Assembly (NCBI RefSeq): GCF_001949145.1 | Contig: NW_019091501.1 | Coordinates: forward strand, 186,001 to 250,000 | DNA from: Acanthaster planci | Taxonomy: Eukaryota; Echinodermata; Asteroidea; Valvatida; Acanthasteridae | Reading direction: 5' to 3' | DNA length: 64,000 bases | Part shown: in pieces, positions 39,332 to 49,433 of the stretch | Position numbering within the stretch: position 1 is the stretch's first letter | Layout: every line of letters begins with the position of its first letter | Position numbers and translations under genes: made by a program | The notes under the pieces: generated by a model | What the model was told of the DNA's origin: nothing | Databases searched by the model: none | What the model saw: only the letters and a program-made list of their open reading frames with translations

Positions 39332-39854
39332 TGATGACTATCGCGTGCGCGCGTAGCTGTTCCCAAATCGCTTTGCACTGAGCATGCGCTGTTGGAATAC
39401 CGAACTGTCTCGTTGTCAGAGCATAGAGCAGGGTCAGATTGCGCCTGACGCCCTAGCGAAAACGCTACCAGTTTGTGTACATTCAGGCGAAATTTAGTTC
39501 CACAGACGCATTCTGCACGCATGCGCACAAATACCCTTGGCGGCAAGAACTGTGAGCGGGACACTGAAAAGGTACAGAGGTGCGACTTCGATCATAATTT
39601 TCTCTCAGGTTTTCTGACTTTGTTCAAATTTTTCTTAAGAAAATCCCATTAAATCGTTTTTGCTATTTGTTTCTAATTTAAGTGGAACTTTTAGTGCTCT
39701 GTAAAAAGATTTTAAAATCACATTTTTTCCTTTGCGCACGAGACCGTCGTTTCGTAGTATGTATGGCCCCCTTCCATCATAAGCAGTATAAACTACACCG
39801 TTAGTGTTCTTGGAGCCAACCTGTGCATTTAAGAAATCGAACTCTCCTTTTCAG

Positions 39855-39918
39855 AAAAGATACGCTGGCCGGAGGTCTTGAGTTGAAGTTTTGTCACCCG
39901 TTCGGCCGGTGGGGTTCG
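39855..39918 (+). CDS. weak candidate exon, plus strand
   Basis: A very good acceptor (aactctccttttcag) and a donor ttcg|GTGAGC enclose 64 bp with one open frame (KDTLAGGLELKFCHPFGRWG then S), phase 2 to 0. A 61-bp intron would lead to the frame at 39980. Unrecognised. Confidence 0.22.
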
Positions 39919-39979
39919 GTGAGCGATCGAACAAGTAGGTAACGGACTTCGCGTATATGGCGCACCAGTTATGTTACAG

Positions 39980-40066
39980 AGGGCGCTCGACTGTGCAACC
40001 ATGGGAGTAACAGCTACGTCACTATCAGCTGGAGCTGGATGGAGATTTCGTCGAAAATCATTTTAA
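39980..40066 (+). CDS. weak candidate terminal exon, plus strand
   Basis: Follows the candidate exon 39855-39918 in phase 0 after acceptor gttatgttacag. It is open 28 codons to TAA at 40064-40066 and ends GAGWRFRRKSF. The acceptor is only moderate and the implied intron very short. Confidence 0.18.
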   Translation, partial: RALDCATMGVTATSLSAGAGWRFRRKSF

Positions 40067-41920
40067 AAAATATCCAGAGGGAAATTCAAACGCTACTATG
40101 ACGAAATGATTGCAGATGGAGTAAATGTTTCCCCAAAACGGCGGCCTATTGTATTCCTCTAGAAGCGCATCATCAGTGAGCAGACAACGTGCTCAAAAGT
40201 CTTTTGATCCATCATGGATCAACATAATTCTTACACAATCGTGGGTGGGCACCATTGTATCACTTGCACTACACTCTACGTGCCTCCCCAAACTCTTCGA
40301 AAACCCTTGTATACCTCATTAACTGCATCTCCATTTTTTCTTCAGCCAACTAGAGTAAACAACTCCGGACTTTTTGTCCCCTAAACGGAGCAGACAATGA
40401 CCCTAATCAGATTCGCTTTATAAAAGCTCTTGTTTGGGGAGATTACTGGTTCAGCGGGCGATGTTTTCTAACCTCAGCGTTTACGAACGGGTTCCTGGCC
40501 TGCCGAATCTTCGGCTAAATGGCCCTATCCCGCACAAGACAACCCCTTGAGCGACCCCTTGAGTGTTGTCTGGACTATACAAAAATAATGGTTTTGGCAT
40601 ATCTAGTGCTGTGCTACCGTTGTCAAGGTACACCTTGTGGCAAAGAATTATGGTTCAAAGCTTCAATTTCAATACTAGTGTTTGTTTTCCACTAAATAAG
40701 ACGAATAACTTATAGCTGTTGAAAAAAAGCCACAATGACAGAACTATCAGCGGTAATTGATATCTTCGGGTTGAAAAAAATGCTTATTTCATGTTTTTGA
40801 TTCTCAAACATTTTGCACTACTTGATATTTTTAGTTCGAACCCTCATTTGAAAATGCATTAGCTTCATATTGTTTAAATTCTACATGCATTGCACAACAC
40901 TTGCAGTGACGTCGCTCTTCATTAAAATTAGTTTTTCATAATTCACGTTTGTCTTAGATTTCGGAACATGAACGTTTGCAGGTGGTGGCTTCAGGTGAAG
41001 GTGTACAGGTTTTTGTTTCCATATATCGTGACCAAAGACAATGGTATTTTGTCAATGATATGTATTGGGCAATATGCTGCAATTCATCCCATTGTTTCGT
41101 ATCTATCCCGACGACAAGTGCACTCGAAAACTGATCAAGGTCCAACCCGCAGTCACTCAGACGCCACGTGCGCGCAACACTCAACAAGCACCCAGGTTGT
41201 CGTAAACAGCGCTGCCCTCGCCTGTCTGGCCTCCTTGGTGAAGAAAATTTCTTGACGAGACGTAATTGTCTTGTCTTCTGCTGTTTCATTTCTTGGAGAG
41301 ACAGGTTTAGCAAACACAATGTCGCAAGAACATCTCCACAAAATGCCATTCTAGCCGACGTCACCGCACAATGAAGAGAATGAAATTCCGAGTAGAAGTT
41401 CTTGTCCATTCCGGTTGGGACAAGTTACAATCGTGAGTTGGCTCTTGAATATTGTATGCCCACGGTCAATTTGAACTTTTTAGTCAAGGCCGTAATCAGT
41501 AATGAACCCACTACATCCCTGGAAAATCATTACGACCACTTGTCCTGAAATAGCTCAGAATAATAGACCTAGACAGAATCAATGTGCACAGAAGTGCACA
41601 GTAGTTATCCTACGCAAACAATAGAAATGCACTTGACTATTACAGGCTGTGTAAAATGTTTACTTAAGTCAGACGTTCGATGTCTGATTTTTGTTTCATT
41701 CCCATTAAAGGTATTAATCTTTGTTGTTATTTTATGTGCTGTATTTGGAACCAGTTACCATTTGATAACTATCAGTGAATTATGCCAAATATGGGATATT
41801 ATAACCAAAAAAAATTCAAGGATTCAGGGAATAGCTCTGAAAAGAGCTGCAGCTGACAAGCTGTGCAAAGAAATCTGCAGGTGTAAGTCCAAATATAGGC
41901 GTGCATGATTCTTCCAATTT

Positions 41921-41955
41921 GGGGGGGGGGCCAAAAATAAATAAATAAATAAATT
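41921..41955. repeat. G-run followed by (AAAT)n microsatellite
   Basis: An unbroken run of about ten G followed by ccaaaaataaataaataaat. A simple-sequence tract with no other signal. Confidence 0.9.
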
Positions 41956-43042
41956 GCTTTTTTCTGACGGAGGAGGTGAGAGTGCTGGGGTTCAGAAGTG
42001 TGTACCAGACACGCCTCCGGTTGTTAGCTTGTGTGGCCATAACTAAGAGCTAAATTGAATTCGCAGAGGAATGAAGCTCAACTCTGCGTCATACTGACAA
42101 ATGCAACATTTATAACTTCGCGAGAGGGAAGCCACCTCCCCACAAGGTCGGCCAAGCATTCCGACCTGAATGGGGCATTCTCGGCTGCGTCGCCCCGTAT
42201 CGTTCACGGGTAGTGCGCTCAAACATCTCCAGTGAAAAGACACCCCTAATCCCCCTTGCACACCAAGAATCGTCGAGGTCGTGGAGTTAAGCATTAAAGA
42301 GCCCTTTGATGTGCTCAATCTTCCGCCAATTGTGCCAGCATACCGAGAACACGCCGATATTAGGCCTAAATTGGTATGATATACAATTATGCATCTATTC
42401 AGGCACAATCAAATAACTCATCACTCCCATAATCATTAAGTGCAAACTTGAACATTTGACTTCGTTAAGTTCCAATGACAGTTTAAAAAATCTATAAAAT
42501 AACAGAAGTCACTTTTCAGTTTAAAAGGCTCCTTGCATGTTTCATTCACTTTCTTGGGGGTTTTATTCTAAGGGGAATCGGGACATCTGAGCATCAGTTC
42601 TGTAAAATCGACTAAAGATTCACAGTTCCTTGGTTATGCCTTCTGCGACTGATGCATATTTTCAGATATTCAAAGCCGAACATTTCAGAGCTATAATATC
42701 AAACAGCAATAGGCCTATACCCACAAATGAAGTAGAAGTATAAAAAAATCCGAGGGATTCCTGGCCTATATTTGGTCACAACTAATAAACCACGTTCTGA
42801 TTTCCATTCAAAATTCGGAAAACAGTATTTACGACCAGGACAATTGACCATTTCCTTCTAGCAAGCCGAATGGCAATACAAAGATTTATTAGATTAAGGT
42901 TTACAACACGTATTTCCATTTTAACACAAGGCACGATTATTAAGTTTCCTATCACTAAACGGACCTGTCTTGTTAAGAACAAAGAATGAGTCAGATCAGA
43001 AGGCACCTACCTGCTTCTTGCTGTGTTTGTTCTTACGTGTAG

Positions 43043-43269
43043 TTACTTCTGTCCCGCTCCAGACTTTGGACAGTAGTATTCCACACAGAAGAAGATTTCT
43101 AGTTCAGTCGCCACACAGATTTTATTTTCAGTTTCTTGTGTTCTGCAGCCAGTTCTTGAGATTCTGCTGGTTCGCTGCTCGAGATGCGAGTGAAAATAGT
43201 CTGGGTTGTGACAAGAGAGATTCGGGGGGAAGTTCCAAAGGTCTCGGTGTCTTTGGTGGATTCTCAGAT
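43043..43269 (-). CDS. candidate terminal exon with several cysteines, minus strand
   Basis: The acceptor, preceded by ggccctcctgctcccag (exon from 43269), opens a phase 1 frame of 74 codons with coding-like codon use, ending in TAA at 43045-43043. The product includes NLSCHNPDYFHSHLEQRTSR, TGCRTQETENKICVATELE and IFFCVEYYCPKSGAGQK, with five cysteines. The block is GC-rich and has long frames on the other strand too (42970-43494 and 43184-43684), so strand assignment is uncertain. The family is not recognised. It lies 3.3 kb downstream of the last candidate insulin-like exon, on the same strand, but nothing ties it to that gene. Confidence 0.28.
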
Positions 43270-44118
43270 CTGGGAGCAGGAGGGCCTGGAGCCCAAGTTG
43301 GAGGGGGCACCACGAGGCGGCCAGGTCAGCACCGTTGTCACTGGGCGGGCGGGCCCGCGCTTCACGTCCTGTCACCGTCATTTTCTGGGGCTTTCTCTTG
43401 CCTGCCCGCTGGCCCCTCCGGTGGCGTTTATTCAGACGGCCCGAACAATAGTTGCGCTAATCCCTGGCATTATCAGACAGACAAGATTGACTAATAGTTC
43501 ATTCACTCGCTGCGGGATTCGTTGTGACTTGTGCTGGCTTGTTAACTTTCAACCTTTAGTCTCTGATGGCCTGATACCTGTTTATACCTGGGTAAATCAA
43601 AGACTTTTGTACTCCAACCAGATCGCAACGATGGTAAAAGTGCATCTGTCGCACGTGAACACATGCAGACAAGAGCATAGATAGGATATCCCATAAAGAG
43701 GATTCGAAAAGCTGAAGGAGGTATTTCCTTCAATTAACACTACAGATGTTTGTCGGCAGGATTCAGCCGACCTTCTCCCACCATGGGATGCACTGCAAGC
43801 GCCCGCATTGTTTGATGTCTTTTTTTGGTTGCAATCGAGAAATGAAAGTGGAATAAAACTTTCATCGTTTCGAAAAACAAGTGATATATGCCGTGTCAAA
43901 TTCTGTCTTGTTTGTCCCTTATTGAACCACTCTCTGTAGTTTCAGTCCGTCTCTTTGTCCGCCTATCTCTGAACCAAGTTTAGAAACAAAGGGTAAAAAA
44001 ACTAAGGCAATACGTGTACATGTAGTTGTTTCTCAACTGTGAATATCGCTGTGTTTTCAGAATGAGGAAGAGAAGAGAACGAGCATCTAACTGTATCCAG
44101 ACACACAATTGCTCTTAC

Positions 44119-44275
44119 GTTGTAATGGTGCACTTGCAGATCGAATGGCCTCTTAAATAATAACAAAACAAATAGATGTCGAAGCATTTCACAAATAAGC
44201 CATTCTGTTTCCAAAGATAGGTGATCAGTCATTGCATCAACTAGTCCAATGTCAAGCTCCAACACAAGCATACAA
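44119..44275 (-). CDS. candidate internal exon, minus strand
   Basis: The acceptor caacgtctaccgcacag (exon from 44275) and donor caac|GTAAGA (exon ends 44119) enclose 52 codons, phase 2 to 0. They encode a helical-looking stretch (MLVLELDIGLVDAMTDHL; ETEWLICEMLRHLFVLLLF; RPFDLQVHHYN). The upstream frame is open too, back to about 44331. Phase-compatible with 37884. The family is unknown. Confidence 0.3.
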
Positions 44276-45008
44276 CTGTGCGGTAGACGTTGAGTCAACA
44301 ATTTGAGAAAATTTGGGAGTCCAATCGTCAAAATACATGTACTTCAGTGATGATCGAAATATCAAACAAAACAAACAGGAGAGAGGAAGATCGAGTGAGT
44401 GATAACAAGATGGCAACATATTTATTTTGCAGTTTCATTTAAACATGGTTACGACTAAGATAGAGTACATAGACGTTAAGGGTATAACATTTACACATTT
44501 AAATGAAGTTTGACTGCAATATACTTCAAAATATTTCCAGTAAGCCGAGTTAAACAGCTTTGCAAAATGTTACAGGATCCATAGTTTTTCTCAGGTAGTA
44601 TTTTGTACTTGTTTTGACTGTGCACACAACTACAGAGGAAACTTAACAAAATATAAAATATTTTGATCATGCTGATGTTTTTCAACCTCTAAACCAGAGT
44701 CGCTTTTTCGAATCAGTTTGGGAAACTGAACTTTTTCATCCCACACAATGAATCGACTCCTCACCAAACATTGCCCACTCCTTTGAAATCATTGATCTCG
44801 AGCAACTGACGAACCCATTTCCTAATTCGCAGATAAAGGTAAGAAATGAGCAGGCGGATTTCGAGTGCAAGATTCTTTGGTCTGCTCTCGCCGTAAGCCA
44901 CCGTCTTAAAGCCAGTCAGAGCCGTACACAGCTAGGGTTGCGACATGAGGTTGTGCGGTGAAAAAAAACACTTCAGCAGCATCCCGTTTCTAAAAATGGT
45001 GGGTTGCT

Positions 45009-45470
45009 TTACGCGGGGTTGTTCTTATCGAACGGAAAATAGCAGAAGTAGTGCTTCGAGGTGACATCATTAAAGATTAAACAAAGCTCGATGATAGACA
45101 GTACAGCGCGTAAATACGCATGGGGTCTTTGGAACAAAAAAGGCTCCTGGTTTACAGTTGTCGCAAATCTCTGCAGGCCCACTGACGGCTCTCTTGGCCA
45201 ATTTCCATACCTGTCTGTGTCACTACTGCAAAAGACATCACGGCAAACAAACTTAGAGAGAAAAAAATAAGGATCTTGAAGCCGGTATTTGGCACTCATT
45301 GCTAATGAGTCGCCTAAAGAAATGCATCTCATTTCAACAGACAGCAGTATTACAGGAACCGTTTTCCTCCTCAATATTTTGTTTCCCTTTAAAAAACAGA
45401 AATACTTTGATCGTGTACCTAGCGTCTTTTTGGATTTCTTCTTGGTGGATAAATAGCATACAAACATCAA
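45009..45470 (-). CDS. long uninterrupted frame, function unknown
   Basis: 153 codons from an ATG at 45470 to TAA at 45009-45011, one of the longest frames here not explained by the insulin-like gene. The product has a Lys-rich start, then a mixed segment (DPYFFLSKFVCRDVFCSSD; WPREPSVGLQRFATTV; FCYFPFDKNNPA). It has no signal peptide or recognisable domain. A donor-like cag|GTATGG lies inside at about 45210. In AT-rich DNA of this length, chance frames nearly this long occur, so coding is unproven. Confidence 0.2.
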   Translation of the reverse strand: MMFVCYLSTKKKSKKTLGTRSKYFCFLKGNKILRRKTVPVILLSVEMRCISLGDSLAMSAKYRLQDPYFFLSKFVCRDVFCSSDTDRYGNWPREPSVGLQRFATTVNQEPFLFQRPHAYLRAVLSIIELCLIFNDVTSKHYFCYFPFDKNNPA

Positions 45471-46617
45471 AACTTACACAACTCAAGTGCCGAGACGAAA
45501 CATTAAACATCCCATAAGCAATAATCATAAAAATATAATTGTTTGCCATATATATTATTCTATGCTTATTTATACATTTCTTCGTTTACTAATACTACCG
45601 TCAGTTAAGTTGAAATGTTCTTGCTATTCACTACGAGAAGCCGTCATTTTGTACTTTATTCACAAAAAGAACAAATCAATCTCGATATTAAAATAGATTA
45701 GATTGATAAACACTAATTTAAGAGTACCACACAGTATTGCACAGATAAAAGTTTCACTGTCCTCATAGGAGATGCACACAAAAAAGGAGTGAACTTTTCT
45801 CATCTCGATTTCATTGTTCAAAAGAATTCTTCATAAAGGGTGAGGATCACAATAAGCAAGGGTTCGATTTCTTCAAAAAGGGCGCCACCAACGTTCAACT
45901 TCGACATGTGTCATGAAAAATCGCTAACAAAAAGTCTGAATGCTGAATGCTCTTATTGTGATATTGAACATAACAGGTACCGTAAAACAACGCTTATCAA
46001 AATATAAGTACAGATGTCACAAATATGTTCTCTCTGTGTTAAACTCCTCCCACAATTATTATAATAATGAACTACAAGTTGAAAAACAAATTAAAACAGC
46101 AGAAGAGATAAATATAGCAACAAAAATATAAGTACATGTATCCATGCACGTCTGCTTGTAATACACATAATATTACTTAAACCGAAAAGATAAGTAGCAC
46201 TTTATATTTAGACTAGCTTGGACGGATTTTAAAAATTCGTGCGAAGTTGATTTTTTTTTTTTTTATAGTTTTTGTACAGAGTATCATACATGCTTTGTTG
46301 AGTGCGCATGTGCACCCGTAGACTGGTACTCGGTTGCAGCATTTTTGGTTGTGATTTTCATATATTGTTAGAATATAATTGTCCGCACTCAGGCGAACCT
46401 GAACGACCCCGAACAATCCAACACTAACAATTTTAGACTGTTTGTGAAGGGGACGCATTAAACAGTAATCATTTGATTCGAGGACGACAACAACAAAAAG
46501 CACATTGTTTGAAACAGTGACGCAACAACTTGGTCTAAGTTCAATCGCCCACGCAACAAAAGAGGGCGCTGTGTTTCAAGTCCAGTCCTTACCAACTCTT
46601 GGTGTGTTTCTATTATC

Positions 46618-46860
46618 TCAACCTCGTCGTGGCCTGGACAGCCGCAATGCCAGATTGTACAAGGCCTCTAGCGTCGATTGGTTGTCTTTCTGGGTGACTC
46701 GGTAGCTTGGGCGGGGCTTGCCCGACGGGTCGAGGCCAGATCGGTGCTGCAAGCCCGCTGGGGTGCCCAAAGGGCTGCGCTGTTCGTCGGGGGCGAAGCT
46801 GCCGGCCACGCGTGATGGTGACCTGCCTGCCGCTCGCAAGGCACTTCTCAAGGCGTCAAC
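46618..46860 (-). CDS. candidate alternative 3' coding exon of the insulin-like precursor
   Basis: The A-chain exon contains a consensus donor (ata|GTAAGTgg, G at 47431) just after codon 280. On the same strand 571 bp downstream lies an acceptor with a pyrimidine-rich lead (cttgtacttcgtcag), giving an exon from 46860. Both sides are phase 0 and the frame stays open for 80 codons to a TGA at 46620-46618. Splicing would replace the last three residues (VSG) with an 80-residue tail, for a 360-residue precursor. The tail begins VDALRSALRAAGRSPSR, is Arg/Pro/Ser-rich and has no cysteine. The block is CpG-rich, unlike the flanks. IGF genes are known to vary their E domains by splicing, which fits. 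The alternatives are a chance frame in a CpG-rich patch, or a plus-strand feature: GTGAGG at 46882 is a possible opposite-strand donor. Confidence 0.55.
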   Translation of the reverse strand, partial: VDALRSALRAAGRSPSRVAGSFAPDEQRSPLGTPAGLQHRSGLDPSGKPRPSYRVTQKDNQSTLEALYNLALRLSRPRRG

Positions 46861-46880
46861 CTGACGAAGTACAAGACGCT
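46620..46880. promoter_or_regulatory. CpG-rich patch
   Basis: Locally rich in CG dinucleotides and GC compared with the AT-rich flanks. It coincides with the candidate alternative insulin-like exon, so the composition may reflect coding rather than a promoter. Confidence 0.35.
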
Positions 46881-46908
46881 GGTGAGGCGTAAAATGCTAT
46901 AGTTGTTG

Positions 46909-46914
46909 TTTAAT
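46909..46914 (-). terminator. candidate intronic polyadenylation signal ATTAAA
   Basis: On the minus strand ATTAAA lies about 505 bases after the stop of the short insulin-like isoform and inside the 571-bp intron that leads to the candidate alternative exon. This arrangement would suit an intronic-polyadenylation switch between the two 3' ends. A hexamer alone is weak evidence. Confidence 0.3.
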
Positions 46915-47419
46915 TAGTGTCGTAAGAGGGATCAGTTGGAGGGAGTGTCCTCCTTTGGCTGTCGGAGTGGTGAAGACTGTAAGTAAAGGATGGTGGTGAT
47001 AGTCAAAAGAATAGAATTTTTTGTTATGACACGAAAACGTTGATTAGGATTGGTGTGGTGATGTGGGAACGGTATTTGTGATGTTGAAGACACTGCACCT
47101 ATGAAATGGTAACAATTAGGACAGATTGAAACAAACTAACATTGGTGAGAAGGACAAGGGCAAAAGGCTCAAAAGATAAACTTTCTCGTCTCCTGGACGA
47201 ACTTATGAAGAATACATTTGAAGCAAGATATGGGACGGAGAACCCCCCCCCCTTCGTGTTGGTCATTGTTTGATCGGAATCTCAGGAATTCTCCACAGAC
47301 TTCTAGGGGGATGTGTTAGGTAACAATTGTCTAGAGTGTTTATAGGGATTCGACAGGTAAGGGGGGTACCCTTCCGTCCCATATCTTGCCTGGTATCGAA
47401 GAATATGTCACGATGCATT

Positions 47420-48120
47420 TCAACCACTTACTATGTCTTTTGTTGGTGGGTGAGAGGTCACCAACGCCTCCCATCGTTTGCTTCTCTCACGTCCGTCTCT
47501 GCCCTTCTTCCTTCTGGAGTTCTTCCCCCTCCGACGGAAGGATCGACCGCCTTCCCTGCTTCCGCTCTTTCTCTTGCTCTTTCCTTCTGATTTGCCATTC
47601 CTGTCCCTGCTATTCTCCCTCGACCGCCGACCCTCCACTCGCCTCCTCTTCTTCGTCGGGACGACCTCAGGGAAGGGCATCTTCTCCCCACCCTCCTCCA
47701 TTTCCTTTCCAAGCTCTGCCCCCTCTTCCTTCACCCCTTCACGGGCCTGGAGCATCACGTTTCCCCCGTCCGCGTACTCGTTTTCTAGCGTGTCCAGGTC
47801 GTCGATCGGCTCATCCTTCTCCGCCGCCTGCCGAAGCAGCGACGACTTGTCCTCGCTGATCTCTGCGATGTCCGGCCGGAGCAACAGGTCGGCGTCGGCC
47901 GACTTGTCCTGCCGGACCCGGCCGGGGGCCACGGGGGCCAGCATCGGGTCGTCCCGATCCTCCACCACCGGCCACGGGTTACAGTAACTCTCCACGATGT
48001 CGTAGCTGCAGACTTTCTCGCAGCACTCCGTGGCGATCCGGCCCGTCCGCCTACGCTGCCTGGAGCCGATGTGGGTTCCCAAGAAACTTTTCGCGGTGCG
48101 TTCATCCTGAAAAAGCTCGG
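47420..48120 (-). CDS. insulin-like peptide precursor, A-chain exon with long C-terminal extension (short isoform)
   Basis: Continues the precursor after a phase 1 acceptor (gcag, exon starts 48120); the junction makes Ala51, so the sequence runs REKREAELFQDE, close to the start of the vertebrate proinsulin C peptide. RQRRR (71-75) is a convertase site before the A chain. The A chain reads RIATE-CCEKVCSYDIVESYC-NPWP, with Cys83, Cys84, Cys88 and Cys97 in exact CC-x3-C-x8-C spacing. IleA2, TyrA19 and AsnA21 equivalents are kept; LeuA16 is Val. Unlike insulin, which stops here, the frame continues about 180 residues: an acidic stretch to about residue 200, then an Arg/Lys/Ser-rich region (about 207-266) with many dibasic sites. 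IGF precursors also have C-terminal E domains, but much shorter ones. Read through to the stop the precursor is 283 residues. A GTAAGT donor at 47431 offers an alternative end. The exon is distinctly GC-rich compared with its introns. Confidence 0.95.
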
Positions 48121-48194
48121 CTGCATAAGGGTGACACAGCAGTATTCAAATGAGTACAAACGGTCAAACCTTACCAAACGCAAGCATTATGCAT

Positions 48195-48365
48195 TATGGG
48201 AGTCAGGTTGGCGTCGTGTTTTTTTCCTCGCCTTCTATCTCTGGGCCCGGGTTCGAGTCCCGGATCAATCCACATGTGGATTGGGGTTTCAGTCCCCATT
48301 TGATTCCATGGGTTTTTTCTCAAAATATTCCTTTGGGGTTTTCTTCCCATTACTAAAACTTTAAC
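48195..48365 (+). mobile_element. tRNA-derived SINE fragment inside the insulin-like gene intron
   Basis: GGTTCGAGTCC at 48250-48260 is an exact RNA polymerase III B box with a tRNA-like T arm (cccgg ... ccgg). It is followed by a body with the segment catgggttttttctc and a second similar motif (tttggggttttcttccc), the layout of tRNA-headed SINEs of invertebrates. The A box is degenerate (about 48205-48220). The element lies in the intron between the B- and A-chain exons, antisense to the gene. A real tRNA is unlikely because no acceptor stem can be formed. Confidence 0.55.
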
Positions 48366-49264
48366 CTCTTCTCACTGTATCCTCTTTGCGTGTTTCTTCG
48401 GGCTTACAAGCTACGGTCCCTAGGATGCTTTTGAGGAATCCCTGGTTTCATTACCAGAAACGCTTAATGATAATTATGCACAACCACAGCATACCAGTCA
48501 TCTCAAATTCGTCTCTCGTTATGTAACAAGAAGCATCAACAATGATAATTCCCTTGATTTAGTGGTGACGCAATTGCTGTCAAACATGCATGAATTATAT
48601 TGTCAAGTTCTTCTAAAAACAGTTTTAGGCTCAAGGCATATAATGCAATCACCGAGCCTTTTCTTCCTCATAAAACTGTCAGAGCTATTAATAACCACCT
48701 CAATAATGCCAGTTATACACATAATCTGACCATAAAATGGCGATTAGAGTTCTAAAACGTTTATGGCTTGATAGTATTATTAGGATGGACATCACAGGCC
48801 TATTATAGCGCACTCTTCAATAGCTATTATACTTCTGTGCTGCGACCAAAATAGACTGGTAACAATGACGTAATAGCGCAAGACTCTCATCGATCTATAT
48901 CTTTCCCCCAAGGCACCAGGTAGTGAAAGCAAGAGTCTGCTTCGGAAGTTCTGTTCATCATTTTATCATCAGCCTGGGCAACCTGAGCCAGATGATACCA
49001 AGTTCTTGTTTATAACTCTTATGAGAGGTCTTGTAATTCAAAGTGAAAGCCGCGGGTCGGTGATTCACAATTAAAAAAGGAAGCAATTATAATTCGAGAA
49101 TTTCTAATAAGCCTCGACGCCAAGGCAGGTGACTCCACTACAGCGAAAACGGTTTGAATTCACTGGACGGGCGGAGTCACCAAAAAATTACAGGTTAGTC
49201 CCGGTGCATGCTTGGTTCATCCTCAACTTGGACGGTCAGGCTACAGAATGTGTCAATCACAAAC

Positions 49265-49415
49265 CTTCTCGCTTCTCCCTGTGACTATAGAAGCCCCGCG
49301 TGTTGCAGACGATAGACACAGTCTCAACCAACTGTTCCCCGCAGATTCTCTGCCACGCGCTGATTGGTGCGGCCATGATGACGAAAATGACGTCGATGAG
49401 GAGTAGCGCCCTCAT
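49265..49415 (-). CDS. insulin-like peptide precursor, exon with signal peptide and B chain
   Basis: First coding exon of a secreted hormone of the insulin/IGF/relaxin superfamily. The ATG (49415-49413, A at -3) follows an 18-nt leader after a strong acceptor: a long pyrimidine tract ending in cag, so the exon begins at 49433. Residues 1-20 form a signal peptide with a hydrophobic core (ALLLIDVIFVIMAAPISA) and a likely cut after Ala20. The B chain begins WQRI and carries CGEQLVETVSIVC (Cys25, Cys37), then NTRGFYSHREKR. This reproduces the family pattern Cys-Gly-x2-Leu-Val-x6-Cys and the Arg-Gly-Phe turn. REKR (46-49) is a proprotein-convertase site. The donor gttt follows the first base of codon 51, giving a phase 1 intron as is usual for insulin genes. 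GlyB20 is Asn and LeuB15 is Val. The start is not in doubt because no other in-frame ATG lies between the acceptor and the signal peptide. Expected action is extracellular, on an insulin-type receptor tyrosine kinase; subfamily is not resolved. Confidence 0.93.
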
Positions 49416-49433
49416 TGTTGATGAGTTACTAAA
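49416..49433 (-). other. 5' leader remnant of the insulin-like gene, start of exon
   Basis: Eighteen transcribed bases lie between the acceptor at 49434-49436 (rc cag after a roughly 25-base C/T-rich tract) and the start codon. So at least one 5' non-coding exon should lie further right on the minus strand, as in many insulin-family genes. Confidence 0.8.

Noticed and set aside
40954-41409. Minus-strand frame of 151 codons
   Set aside because: No domain, no signal peptide, unconvincing splice sites, and a plus-strand frame of similar quality overlaps it.
42970-43684. Plus-strand frames of 174 and 166 codons
   Set aside because: Overlapping frames in a GC-rich patch with a low-complexity Gly/Ser product, weak splice context and a competing minus-strand frame. 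No motif was found.
47386-47987. Plus-strand frames of 157 and 169 codons
   Set aside because: They lie antisense to the GC-rich A-chain exon of the insulin-like gene and owe their length to its composition.
49212-49406. Plus-strand frame of 64 codons
   Set aside because: Antisense shadow of the B-chain exon.
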